Shown here: positions 1 through 5,826 of the stretch, piece by piece | Position numbering within the stretch: position 1 is the stretch's first letter | Layout of the letters: each line of letters starts with the position of its first letter | Source of the DNA: an uncultured Eubacteriales bacterium | GTDB taxonomy: Bacteria; Bacillota; Clostridia; Christensenellales; UBA1242 | Direction: 5' to 3' | Length of the DNA stretch: 13,622 bases | Assembly (NCBI GenBank): GCA_949096025.1 | Contig: CARXKP010000028.1 | Coordinates: 1-13,622 of the forward strand | Translations under genes and position numbers: made by a program | Notes under the pieces: model-generated | What the model was told of the DNA's origin: nothing | Database searches by the model: none | Seen by the model: the letters and a program-made list of their open reading frames with translations, nothing else

Positions 1-2
1 AG

Positions 3-110
3 GCAATTCTAGATTCATCTATTTGGAATCTTGATGAAGAAGTAAGTTATTATGCAACTTTTTGTGTAAGAATGTTATTAATAAATCGGAGGAAATATGG
101 CAGATTTTAA
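3..110 (+). CDS. C-terminal end of an upstream gene, or relic of a tandem paralogue (partial)
   Basis: A frame is open from the window edge to a TAA at 108-110, overlapping the start of the next gene by 14 bases. Its 35 visible residues include SIWNLDEEVSYY, which closely matches FIWNLDEAVRYL at residues 21-32 of the next protein. Nine of 13 aligned residues are identical, from codon pairs that differ mostly at third positions. LLINRRK further on may match ALINKKN. That points to a tandem duplicate. In the next protein, however, the motif lies near the N-terminus, whereas here it is followed by a stop about 27 residues later. The fragment could therefore be a truncated or frameshifted copy rather than a normal C-terminus. 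The upstream part is outside the window. Confidence 0.4.
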   Translation, partial: AILDSSIWNLDEEVSYYATFCVRMLLINRRKYGRF

Positions 111-651
111 AAAAATCGAAGATAAAATAAAAAAGTTTGCAGTTAAAGATGACGCTTTTATTTGGAACTTAGATGAAGCGGTAAGATACCTTGAAAATGC
201 ACTCATAAATAAAAAAAATATATACATAACTTTCAGTGGAAAAGAACTGTATTCTTTACTTGATGATAGAAATTCTTGTTATGAGAAAGTTACAGGAGAA
301 CCTTATGAGCAATTTGAAATGGGTCTTAAGAAAGAAATGAATGATTTTGCTATCAAAAAAATGAAAATAGACGGCTGGGTTGCAAGAGGAAAAGAAGTCA
401 TTGCGCATAGTGAATACGAAAATTGGGTTGACTATGTTTACGAAAATGCTGATGTTTGCAATGGCAATCAAATTGAAAACGCTTTAAAAGCAATGGAAAA
501 ACTTGCAAAAGGTAGTTCTTTTGAAGATGTAAGCAAATTGTTCGATAATGATAATTATGGTGGAGCGAACTTTGCTCTTGCAATGAACATTTTAAAAGAC
601 TTTTGTCCTAGTTTAGATGAATCATCTAGATTTAAGGGAATGCCTGCTTAA
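97..651 (+). CDS. Hypothetical soluble protein, 184 aa
   Basis: I do not recognise this family. The ATG at 97 has a good ribosome binding site (CGGAGG at 87-92, 4-base gap). The protein is hydrophilic, without a signal peptide or membrane segment. Residues 1-40 are charged and contain FIWNLDEAV (21-29), the motif repeated in the frame just upstream. The middle (about 75-120) is rich in aromatic and charged residues, including DGWVARGKEVIAHSEYENW (92-110). The C-terminal third (125-170) is probably helical. Three Cys (61, 121, 170) are not arranged as a metal site. It is followed by an inverted repeat and an intrinsic terminator, so it ends its transcription unit. Codon use matches its neighbours. 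The coding call is firm; the function is unknown. Confidence 0.75.
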   Translation: MADFKKIEDKIKKFAVKDDAFIWNLDEAVRYLENALINKKNIYITFSGKELYSLLDDRNSCYEKVTGEPYEQFEMGLKKEMNDFAIKKMKIDGWVARGKEVIAHSEYENWVDYVYENADVCNGNQIENALKAMEKLAKGSSFEDVSKLFDNDNYGGANFALAMNILKDFCPSLDESSRFKGMPA

Positions 652-701
652 AAATACATATAAAATTTAATAAATACTTTTTAAGTTATAATTTTTAGGT
701 T

Positions 702-734
702 TAGATATTGCATAAAAATACATTTCAATATCTA
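702..734. repeat. 9-bp perfect inverted repeat, 15-base loop
   Basis: TAGATATTG (702-710) and CAATATCTA (726-734) are exact reverse complements around a 15-base AT-rich spacer, in the gap between two hypothetical genes. No T-run follows, so it is not a typical terminator. It could be an RNA 3' hairpin or a protein-binding dyad. The promoter of the next gene begins about 55 bases further on. Confidence 0.5.
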
Positions 735-749
735 TACATTTATAAATTT

Positions 750-774
750 AGCACATAAATAATATGTGCTTTTT
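750..774 (+). terminator. Intrinsic terminator after the 184-aa gene
   Basis: AGCACAT (750-756) pairs with ATGTGCT (764-770) across a 7-base loop, followed by TTTTGTCTTT. The stem is short but contains G-C pairs in a very AT-rich gap. It separates the 184-aa gene from the promoter at 789. Confidence 0.7.
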
Positions 775-788
775 GTCTTTGCAGGTAG

Positions 789-817
789 TTGACAAAATAA
801 AGATAGTTTGATATAAT
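789..817 (+). promoter_or_regulatory. Consensus vegetative promoter for the 242-aa gene
   Basis: TTGACA (789-794) and TATAAT (812-817) are both perfect matches with a 17-base spacer. The predicted start of transcription is near 824, giving a leader of about 23 bases with an AAGGAGGG ribosome binding site at 832-839. A perfect housekeeping promoter suggests strong constitutive expression. Confidence 0.9.
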
Positions 818-846
818 ATTTATATAAGATAAAGGAGGGCAAATAT

Positions 847-1575
847 ATGAGTAATTTGATGAGAGAAAAAAATATTCAAAATATGCTTTTAGATATTAGG
901 AAACTCCTTCCAAATCAGAAGATGACCAAGGCGGTTGCACTTGCTTATGTAAATGGACTTGCTCAAGTTTATCAAAAAACAATTAGAGATTTTGACCCTG
1001 TGACAAAAATGGTGAATGATACTGATATGAAAGAAACCATTTATAGATTATATCTAAAGCAGGCAAAACATAGGGGGAGAGATTGCGGTTTTAAGGGTGC
1101 ATTAAACAAATATATCCAATCACTACCAAAAGAGTTTGCTGAACTTATTGATTTTAATATTTTTACTGGGAAATACAATCGTGTGGAAGTTGAAAATATG
1201 CTTGCAGAACTCTCTTATAAGATTTCTAAAAAGGCTGCCAAAGTTGAAATGAAAGTTAAGGAAAAGCCAGAAAATAACAACCTTTATAATCTTGAAGAGC
1301 AGATTAAAAAATACTATGATACTAAAGGAATTCTAAAAGACGGAATAGACCTCGCAGCTGCCGATATGATAGAAGAGGAAGGCGTAAAAGACGTTAATGA
1401 TTATGTCAATCTTCTTGCTCAAAGACTTGTTTCAGATATGGTTGATTATGCTGATGAACTTTCTGAGGATGTCATTAGATTTTATTCTCAGGCACAACTT
1501 GAAAGAGAGGCTAGGGAGCGTAATTCTTATTACGATGATGAGCGTTTCTTAGGCGAAGATGAATTAGTGCGATAA
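847..1575 (+). CDS. Hypothetical soluble, highly charged protein, 242 aa
   Basis: I do not recognise the family. The ATG at 847 follows AAGGAGGG and a consensus promoter, so the gene is probably well expressed. The protein has no signal peptide or membrane segment. Residues 1-130 look largely helical and basic (KQAKHRGRDCGFKGALNKY at 71-89). A Lys/Glu-rich linker spans about 130-146. The C-terminal part (147-242) is acidic and helical and ends in a charged tail (EREARERNSYYDDERF, 219-234). The two-part layout suggests two small domains joined by a flexible linker. It stands alone: its own promoter precedes it, and the ribosomal operon promoter follows 37 bases after its stop. Its base composition matches its neighbours. 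Confidence 0.8.
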   Translation: MSNLMREKNIQNMLLDIRKLLPNQKMTKAVALAYVNGLAQVYQKTIRDFDPVTKMVNDTDMKETIYRLYLKQAKHRGRDCGFKGALNKYIQSLPKEFAELIDFNIFTGKYNRVEVENMLAELSYKISKKAAKVEMKVKEKPENNNLYNLEEQIKKYYDTKGILKDGIDLAAADMIEEEGVKDVNDYVNLLAQRLVSDMVDYADELSEDVIRFYSQAQLEREARERNSYYDDERFLGEDELVR

Positions 1576-1611
1576 TCCCATAAATTTTTTAAAAAAGTTA
1601 AGATAAAATGC

Positions 1612-1640
1612 TTGACAAAAGTAAATATATATTATAAAAT
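1612..1640 (+). promoter_or_regulatory. Promoter of the rplM-rpsI operon
   Basis: A perfect TTGACA (1612-1617) is followed by TAAAAT (1635-1640) at 17 bases. An overlapping TATAAA (1633-1638) sits at 15 bases. Transcription should start near 1646-1647, right at the base of the leader hairpin. Confidence 0.75.
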
Positions 1641-1724
1641 AAAAGACGTCTTAATCTAAGGCGTTTTTTGTTTGTATTAGCCCCACAGATAAAAATAGCC
1701 CTTGTGGACAGGTTCGGAGGAAAA
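1641..1724 (+). promoter_or_regulatory. Structured 5' leader of rplM (candidate ribosomal protein L13 leader)
   Basis: Two hairpins can be drawn. The first pairs ACGTCTTA (1646-1653) with TAAGGCGT (1657-1664), with one G-U pair and a 3-base loop; flanking A and T runs extend it, and a six-T run ends at 1669, so it resembles an intrinsic terminator. The second pairs CCACAG (1683-1688) with TTGTGG (1702-1707) just ahead of the ribosome binding site CGGAGG (1715-1720). L13 autoregulatory leaders are known upstream of rplM-rpsI in low-GC Gram-positive bacteria. The position fits such an element, but I cannot verify the match without a covariance model. The first hairpin could also simply protect the 5' end or terminate read-through. 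Confidence 0.5.
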
Positions 1725-2168
1725 ATGAAAACATATTTGGCAAAACCAGCGGACATTGAAAGAAAATGGTTCGTTGTTGATGCGGCAGGCGCTCCACTTG
1801 GTAGGGTTGCTACAACAGTCGCAGATATTTTAACTGGAAAAACTAAAACTATTTACACACCAAATGTAGATTGTGGTGATTTCGTAGTTGTTATCAACTC
1901 AGATAAAGTCGTTCTTACAGGAAAGAAACTTGTTGACAAAAAACATAGATGGCATACAGGTTATATTGGCGGACTTAAAGAAGTTGATTATGGCACTTTA
2001 ATGGCAACAAATTCTCCTAAAGCTGTTGAACTTGCAGTTAAAGGAATGTTACCAAAAACTTCACTTGGAAGAAAACAAATAACAAGACTTCACATCTATA
2101 AAGATGAGGCTCATAAGCATACAGCTCAACAACCTCAAAAAGTTGAAGTAAAAGGAGTTAGAAACTAA
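1725..2168 (+). CDS. rplM: 50S ribosomal protein L13
   Basis: This protein of the large ribosomal subunit binds 23S rRNA early in assembly. The 147-residue product has the usual length. It carries L13 signatures: KTYLAKPADIERKWFVVDA at the start, APLGRVAT, GDFVVVINSDKVVLTGKK, the WHTGY segment, and GMLPKTSLGR near the end. The frame is also open further upstream to a TTG at 1668. The ATG at 1725 is chosen because CGGAGG lies 5 bases upstream, the homology begins here, and the earlier region is the leader RNA. Its stop codon overlaps the rpsI start by one base (TAATG), so the two are translationally coupled. The order rplM-rpsI is the standard bacterial one. Confidence 0.97.
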   Translation: MKTYLAKPADIERKWFVVDAAGAPLGRVATTVADILTGKTKTIYTPNVDCGDFVVVINSDKVVLTGKKLVDKKHRWHTGYIGGLKEVDYGTLMATNSPKAVELAVKGMLPKTSLGRKQITRLHIYKDEAHKHTAQQPQKVEVKGVRN

Positions 2169-2578
2169 TGGCAGAAAAGAAAACAAAGTCAGTTAGTCAA
2201 ATTATTTCAACTGGCAGAAGAAAAAAATCAATCGCAAGAGTTAGACTCTTCCCAGGAACTGGTAAATGTACAGTAAATGGTAGAGAAATGGGTGAATATC
2301 TTCAAAGAGATACTCTTCTTTTAGTTGCTCGTCAACCATTTGAAGTTACAGGTACAGGCGAAAAATACGATGTTATTGTAAGAGTTGTTGGTGGTGGAAT
2401 TTCTGGTCAAGCAGGTGCAATTTGTCACGGTATTGCAAGAGCACTCGTTAAAGCAGATGAAATTTATAAACCAGAACTTAAGAAAGCTGGACTTCTTACT
2501 CGTGACTCAAGAATGAAAGAAAGAAAGAAGTATGGTTTAAAGAAAGCAAGAAAAGCTTCTCAATTCTCAAAACGTTAA
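2168..2578 (+). CDS. rpsI: 30S ribosomal protein S9
   Basis: This small-subunit protein has a C-terminal tail that reaches the P-site tRNA. The 136-residue product shows the family signatures: GRRKKSIARVRLFPGTGK near the N-terminus, VVGGGISGQAGAICHGIARAL in the middle, LLTRDSRMKERKKYGLKKAR, and the invariant ending FSKR. It starts inside the rplM stop (TAATG), with AAAGGAG at 2151-2157 in the end of rplM as the likely ribosome binding site. It is the last gene of the operon and is followed 4 bases later by a strong terminator. Confidence 0.97.
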   Translation: MAEKKTKSVSQIISTGRRKKSIARVRLFPGTGKCTVNGREMGEYLQRDTLLLVARQPFEVTGTGEKYDVIVRVVGGGISGQAGAICHGIARALVKADEIYKPELKKAGLLTRDSRMKERKKYGLKKARKASQFSKR

Positions 2579-2582
2579 TATC

Positions 2583-2610
2583 AAAAATCCCTCATTGCAG
2601 GGATTTTTTT
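2583..2610 (+). terminator. Intrinsic terminator of rplM-rpsI
   Basis: AAAAATCCCT (2583-2592) pairs with AGGGATTTTT (2599-2608) across a 6-base loop, and the T-run continues to 2610. It is a typical strong terminator directly after rpsI. Confidence 0.92.
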
Positions 2611-2642
2611 ATGCCTATTTTTAAAAATTATCTTTGATTTAC

Positions 2643-2671
2643 TTTTAATTTTTTCATCTTTGTAGTACAAT
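2643..2671 (+). promoter_or_regulatory. Weak candidate promoter of the reductase gene
   Basis: TACAAT (2666-2671) matches five of six -10 bases. The -35 position at 17 bases (TTTTAA, 2643-2648) is poor. The gene sits after a terminator and so needs its own promoter, and this is the best candidate. GGAG at 2678-2681 is the ribosome binding site for the ATG at 2690. Confidence 0.35.
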
Positions 2672-2689
2672 AAATGCGGAGAATAAATA

Positions 2690-3604
2690 ATGAAATTAAA
2701 TGATGTGGTTAGTTATGATATTATAATAATTGGTGCTGGTGCAAGCGGAGTATCGGCTTCTGTTTATGTAAAACGCGCAGGTAAAAAAGTTGCAATAATG
2801 GAGCGTATGGCAGTGGGAGGTCAACTTAATTTTGTTGGAAAGATTGCAAATTATGCTGGCTTTGTTGAAACAGATGGTTTTTCGCTTTCACAAAACTTAC
2901 AAAATCAGTTGAAACAAAATGAAATTGAAGTAATTTATGATGAAGTTATCGATTTGAAACTTGATGGAGAGAAAAAGGAAATAATTTGCAAGAAAAATAA
3001 TTATACCTCAACAGCGGTGATTTTAGCATTAGGTAGTAACCCAAAAGAACTTGAGATAAATGGTGAAAAGGAATTTAAAGGAAGAGGAGTAAGTTATTGC
3101 GTTCAGTGTGACGGTAACTTTTTTAGAGGAAAGACCACAGCGGTAGTTGGAAGTAGTGAGGCGGCAATAAATGGAGCAATTTATCTATCAGCAATATGTG
3201 AAAAGGTTTATTTAATTGCTCAATTTAATATAGATAATTTACCTTTAGAACAACTTAAGAAATTAGAAAATGTTGAAATTTTAAGAAATGCTAAACCTTT
3301 GGAAATTAAAGGGGAAGAAGTTGTAAAGAGTATATTAATTGAACAGGAGAACGAGAAAAAAGAAATATCAGTGGACGGTATTTTTGTTGTTGCAGGTAAT
3401 AAACCAAGTACTGCAATGCTCAAAGGTAAAATCGAATTAACGGAAGAGGGATATATTATTTGTAATGAAGATATGATGACAAGCGAAGAGGGGGTTTATG
3501 CTTGTGGTGATGTGAGAAAATCAAGATTAAAACAAATTTCTACCGCTGTAGGTGATGGTGCAATAGCAGGTGTAATGGCAACTACATTTGTAAGTAGTAA
3601 ATAA
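2690..3604 (+). CDS. trxB: Thioredoxin-reductase-like flavoprotein with atypical NADPH domain
   Basis: This FAD disulfide reductase of the low-molecular-weight TrxR family, 304 aa (usual about 305-320), is likely cytoplasmic and probably reduces thioredoxin. The FAD domain is intact: GAGASG (15-20), GGQL (43-46), NYAGF (54-58), and the C-terminal GVYACGDVR and STAVGDGAIAG. The redox pair is CVQC (137-140) followed by DG, in place of the common CATC. The second nucleotide-binding site is altered. The usual GGGDSA-type loop reads GSSEAA (154-159), and the HRR segment that grips the NADPH phosphate is absent (VYLIAQFN at 173-180). Ferredoxin-dependent and other NADPH-independent reductases of this family are known in clostridia, so the electron donor may not be NADPH. 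It is a single-gene unit converging on dinB. The family is sure; the donor is inferred. Confidence 0.88.
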   Translation: MKLNDVVSYDIIIIGAGASGVSASVYVKRAGKKVAIMERMAVGGQLNFVGKIANYAGFVETDGFSLSQNLQNQLKQNEIEVIYDEVIDLKLDGEKKEIICKKNNYTSTAVILALGSNPKELEINGEKEFKGRGVSYCVQCDGNFFRGKTTAVVGSSEAAINGAIYLSAICEKVYLIAQFNIDNLPLEQLKKLENVEILRNAKPLEIKGEEVVKSILIEQENEKKEISVDGIFVVAGNKPSTAMLKGKIELTEEGYIICNEDMMTSEEGVYACGDVRKSRLKQISTAVGDGAIAGVMATTFVSSK

Positions 3605-3630
3605 AAAGTCAGATTAAATCTGACTTTTTT
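3603..3630. terminator. Bidirectional terminator between reductase gene and dinB
   Basis: AAAAAGTCAGA (3603-3613) pairs with TCTGACTTTTT (3619-3629) around TTAAA. A runs on the left and T runs on the right let it work for both convergent genes. It overlaps the last codon region of the reductase gene and lies 9 bases before the dinB stop. Confidence 0.9.
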
Positions 3631-3638
3631 GTTGAAAT

Positions 3639-4847
3639 TTATTTGTGATGGGAAGATGAATTATTGATAAATTGTGCTGTATCTGATGCCAAAAATATTT
3701 TGCCATATTTTGAGTTTATTTCAGTTATTATTTGTGAAAAATCCTTTTCTTCATCATCAAACATTGATAATTGCTTTATATTTGAACTGGATAAATGAGA
3801 TAATTTTATTCTTATAGCACGGATAGGATAGTTATAATTATATAAATAATCGCAGATTTTCATAGCTTCTTTTACTATTACCTTTACTGAGTTTGTTGGG
3901 CTGATTTTTTGTGCTTTAGAAAGTACTTTAAAATCTTTATTTTTAAGCCTTATGGTAATGCAAGAACCTACTACTTTATGATTGATCATTCTACGAGAAA
4001 CTTTTTGCGCAAGAAATGTTATTACCTTTTCAATATCATCTCTTCTAGTAATATCTTTGATCGTTGTTGTACCATTTCCAATGCTTTTTGGAGGAGGTAT
4101 ATGATAGTAGTCTAGTACTGGAACTTCGCGAAGCCCAAGTAAATCTTTTTTTAAATTTGTGCCATTTATGCCCATAAGATTTTTTAAAAATTCGTCATCA
4201 AGACTGACAAAATCTCCAATGGTATTAATATTAATAGCACTAAACTTTTTTTCGAGTCTATGACCTATGCCAACAATTGAGTTAAGTGGCAGAGAGTAGG
4301 TTATTTTTTTAAAATCCTTCTTAGGTATTTCTGTAGTAAAATCGGGTTTTCGCAGATCAGAAGCAAGTTTAGCAAATAATTTTGAAAAAGATACTCCCAC
4401 AGAAATTGTAAGATTTAATTCTTTCTTTACCCTTTGTCGAAGTTCATCGGCTATTTCTTTGCCAGTTTTATCTAAGTATTTTGTCGAGCCTGTCACGTCA
4501 AGCCAACATTCATCAAGTCCAAGAGGCTCTACAAAGCCCGTGTAGTTAAGATATATGTTTTGTAATTCTTGACTTATCTCTTCATAAAGTTCATAGTGTG
4601 GCGATAAACATTTAAGGTCTGGACAAATTGCTTTTGCCTCGCCTATAGTTTGTCCAGTTTTAACACCATAGCTTTTTGCTATTTCATTTTTTGCAAGTAT
4701 TATTCCTGTTCGTTTGTTTGGGTTTCCAGTTACGGCAACAGGTTTATTGTATAACTCAGGTGACATAGAGCACTCTACAGATGCAAAAAAATTATTTACA
4801 TCTGCGTGCAAAATCACTCTATTTTTTGTTTGCCTTTTTTCTTCCAT
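3639..4847 (-). CDS. dinB: DNA polymerase IV (DinB, Y-family)
   Basis: This low-fidelity translesion polymerase is 402 aa, typical of the family. The palm carries D16 in ILHADVNNFFASVE, with steric-gate F21 five residues later as in known DinB proteins, and the catalytic D112-E113 in LGLDECWLDVTGS. SVGVSFSKLFAKLASDLRKP (149-168) and the GIGHR segment (193-197) are conserved Y-family palm and thumb features. A little-finger domain covers about 250-350. QLSMF (359-363) matches the beta-clamp binding motif. The chosen ATG has no Shine-Dalgarno sequence. A TATTAT -10 on the minus strand (4860-4855) would start the transcript about one base before the ATG, so translation may be leaderless. No LexA-type box was seen; a different dyad covers the start codon. 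Confidence 0.95.
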   Translation of the reverse strand: MEEKRQTKNRVILHADVNNFFASVECSMSPELYNKPVAVTGNPNKRTGIILAKNEIAKSYGVKTGQTIGEAKAICPDLKCLSPHYELYEEISQELQNIYLNYTGFVEPLGLDECWLDVTGSTKYLDKTGKEIADELRQRVKKELNLTISVGVSFSKLFAKLASDLRKPDFTTEIPKKDFKKITYSLPLNSIVGIGHRLEKKFSAININTIGDFVSLDDEFLKNLMGINGTNLKKDLLGLREVPVLDYYHIPPPKSIGNGTTTIKDITRRDDIEKVITFLAQKVSRRMINHKVVGSCITIRLKNKDFKVLSKAQKISPTNSVKVIVKEAMKICDYLYNYNYPIRAIRIKLSHLSSSNIKQLSMFDDEEKDFSQIITEINSKYGKIFLASDTAQFINNSSSHHK

Positions 4848-4859
4848 TTGTTGTATAAT
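4830..4859 (+). promoter_or_regulatory. Promoter for the 4880-7977 unit, overlapping the dinB 5' end
   Basis: TTGCCT (4830-4835, four of six) and TATAAT (4854-4859, perfect) are 18 bases apart. The -35 lies inside dinB codons. The predicted start is near 4866, with GGAG at 4872-4875 before the ATG at 4880. The same -10 sequence read on the other strand (TATTAT) can serve dinB. Confidence 0.6.
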
Positions 4860-4874
4860 AAGTAAACAAATGGA
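4843..4874. promoter_or_regulatory. Dyad operator candidate between divergent genes
   Basis: TCCATTTGTT (4843-4852) and AACAAATGGA (4865-4874) are perfect 10-bp inverted arms around a 12-bp spacer that contains the TATAAT box. Arm centres are 22 bp apart, about two helical turns. The left arm covers the dinB start codon; the right arm covers most of the ribosome binding site of the other gene. A bound regulator would block both promoters. The regulator is not in the window. The dyad does not resemble LexA or CIRCE sites. Confidence 0.55.
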
Positions 4875-4879
4875 GAATT

Positions 4880-5824
4880 ATGCAAACTAAAATTAAATCT
4901 TTCAAAAACTACTTTTGCGATGCTATTTCCTGCTCGCTAGGCGAATTTATTGATGTTTATGATAGCCAGTTTGATGAAGATGAACTTTTGTCTAAACTTT
5001 CTAAAGAAGAAATAAATATTATTTGCCAGTATGCTATAGTTAAAAATAAAATTGCAGGTGTTGGAGAATTATATTTAAAAGTGCCTATTGCTTCTATTGG
5101 GAGAGAGGCTCTTGAAATGTTTAAAATGGGCGGAAAGGTAATTATCTCGGCAAAACAAAAAGAGGACTTGACCACCAATGATTTTGTAGGAGATAGAGTA
5201 ATACTTTATATAGAGGATTTACTTGATTATAAAGAAGGGGCTTTATCAGACATTGCCGATTTTTTAGGCAGAACAGATATGCCAGTTATAATAAATCTAG
5301 GTCGTACACTTGAAGAAATTGGAAAACTTGTTAATAGATATGGAAAATCGCCTGTAGAAGTGCTTGAAGATTTTGGTTATTTGGATAGAGAATGTTATGT
5401 TTATGGACTAAATTTTATTGATAAAGATGATCAAAAGTTGCTGGCTAGTTACAATGCAAACATTATATTTTCGCCAAGAAGTGATGGAGAAGAGGGACGA
5501 GGTGCAATAAATTTATATAATTTTATTTATAACCGTTTAAAATTTGTCTTTTCTAGCGGAAAGTGTTATAATATTGATATGCTTGCAGAGGGTAAACTAG
5601 CAAGAATAAATACAAATAATCTTATGTATGAGAAAGGTCTTATAAAAGATGAGGAACTTTTAGAGGCACTTGTCACCCAAAATGGCGAAAATAATTTTGA
5701 AATTGATAATTTTGCTTTAAAAAATTGCTTATTTGATAAAAAAATAGAAATTAGTCAATTTAATGAAAAATATTTGATGCTTAGAGAAAGAATAAAAGAG
5801 ATTATTAATAAGATAAAGGAGTAA
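4880..5824 (+). CDS. Amidohydrolase-fold protein lacking metal ligands (likely pseudoenzyme)
   Basis: The 314-aa soluble protein resembles the deaminase/chlorohydrolase branch of the amidohydrolase superfamily (MtaD/SsnA type) from about residue 100 to 255. Visible landmarks are YGKSPVEVLEDFGYLD (154-169), IDKDDQKLLASYNANIIFSPRS (two parts, 180-201) and a following segment ending NIDMLAEGKLARI (231-243), which align in order with that family. The metal and catalytic positions are changed. The HAE/HAS segment reads NLGR (139-142), the His expected after the LDR strand lies in YGLN (175-178), the GTD aspartate position reads SSGK (225-228), and no HxH motif exists near the N-terminus. It is therefore probably not a hydrolase and may bind a ligand or partner. 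It lies 2 bases before tex and overlaps its ribosome binding site, so both are co-expressed. The family assignment is by eye and moderate. Confidence 0.6.
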   Translation: MQTKIKSFKNYFCDAISCSLGEFIDVYDSQFDEDELLSKLSKEEINIICQYAIVKNKIAGVGELYLKVPIASIGREALEMFKMGGKVIISAKQKEDLTTNDFVGDRVILYIEDLLDYKEGALSDIADFLGRTDMPVIINLGRTLEEIGKLVNRYGKSPVEVLEDFGYLDRECYVYGLNFIDKDDQKLLASYNANIIFSPRSDGEEGRGAINLYNFIYNRLKFVFSSGKCYNIDMLAEGKLARINTNNLMYEKGLIKDEELLEALVTQNGENNFEIDNFALKNCLFDKKIEISQFNEKYLMLRERIKEIINKIKE

Positions 5825-5826
5825 AA

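Noticed and set aside
1668..1724. N-terminal extension of rplM from a TTG at 1668
   Set aside because: The extension lies in the structured leader, has no ribosome binding site and does not resemble L13. The ATG at 1725 has CGGAGG and starts the homology.
4870..4890. Short peptide MENYAN from an ATG at 4870
   Set aside because: It arises from the symmetry of the dyad and has no ribosome binding site of its own. The ATG at 4880 is the better start.
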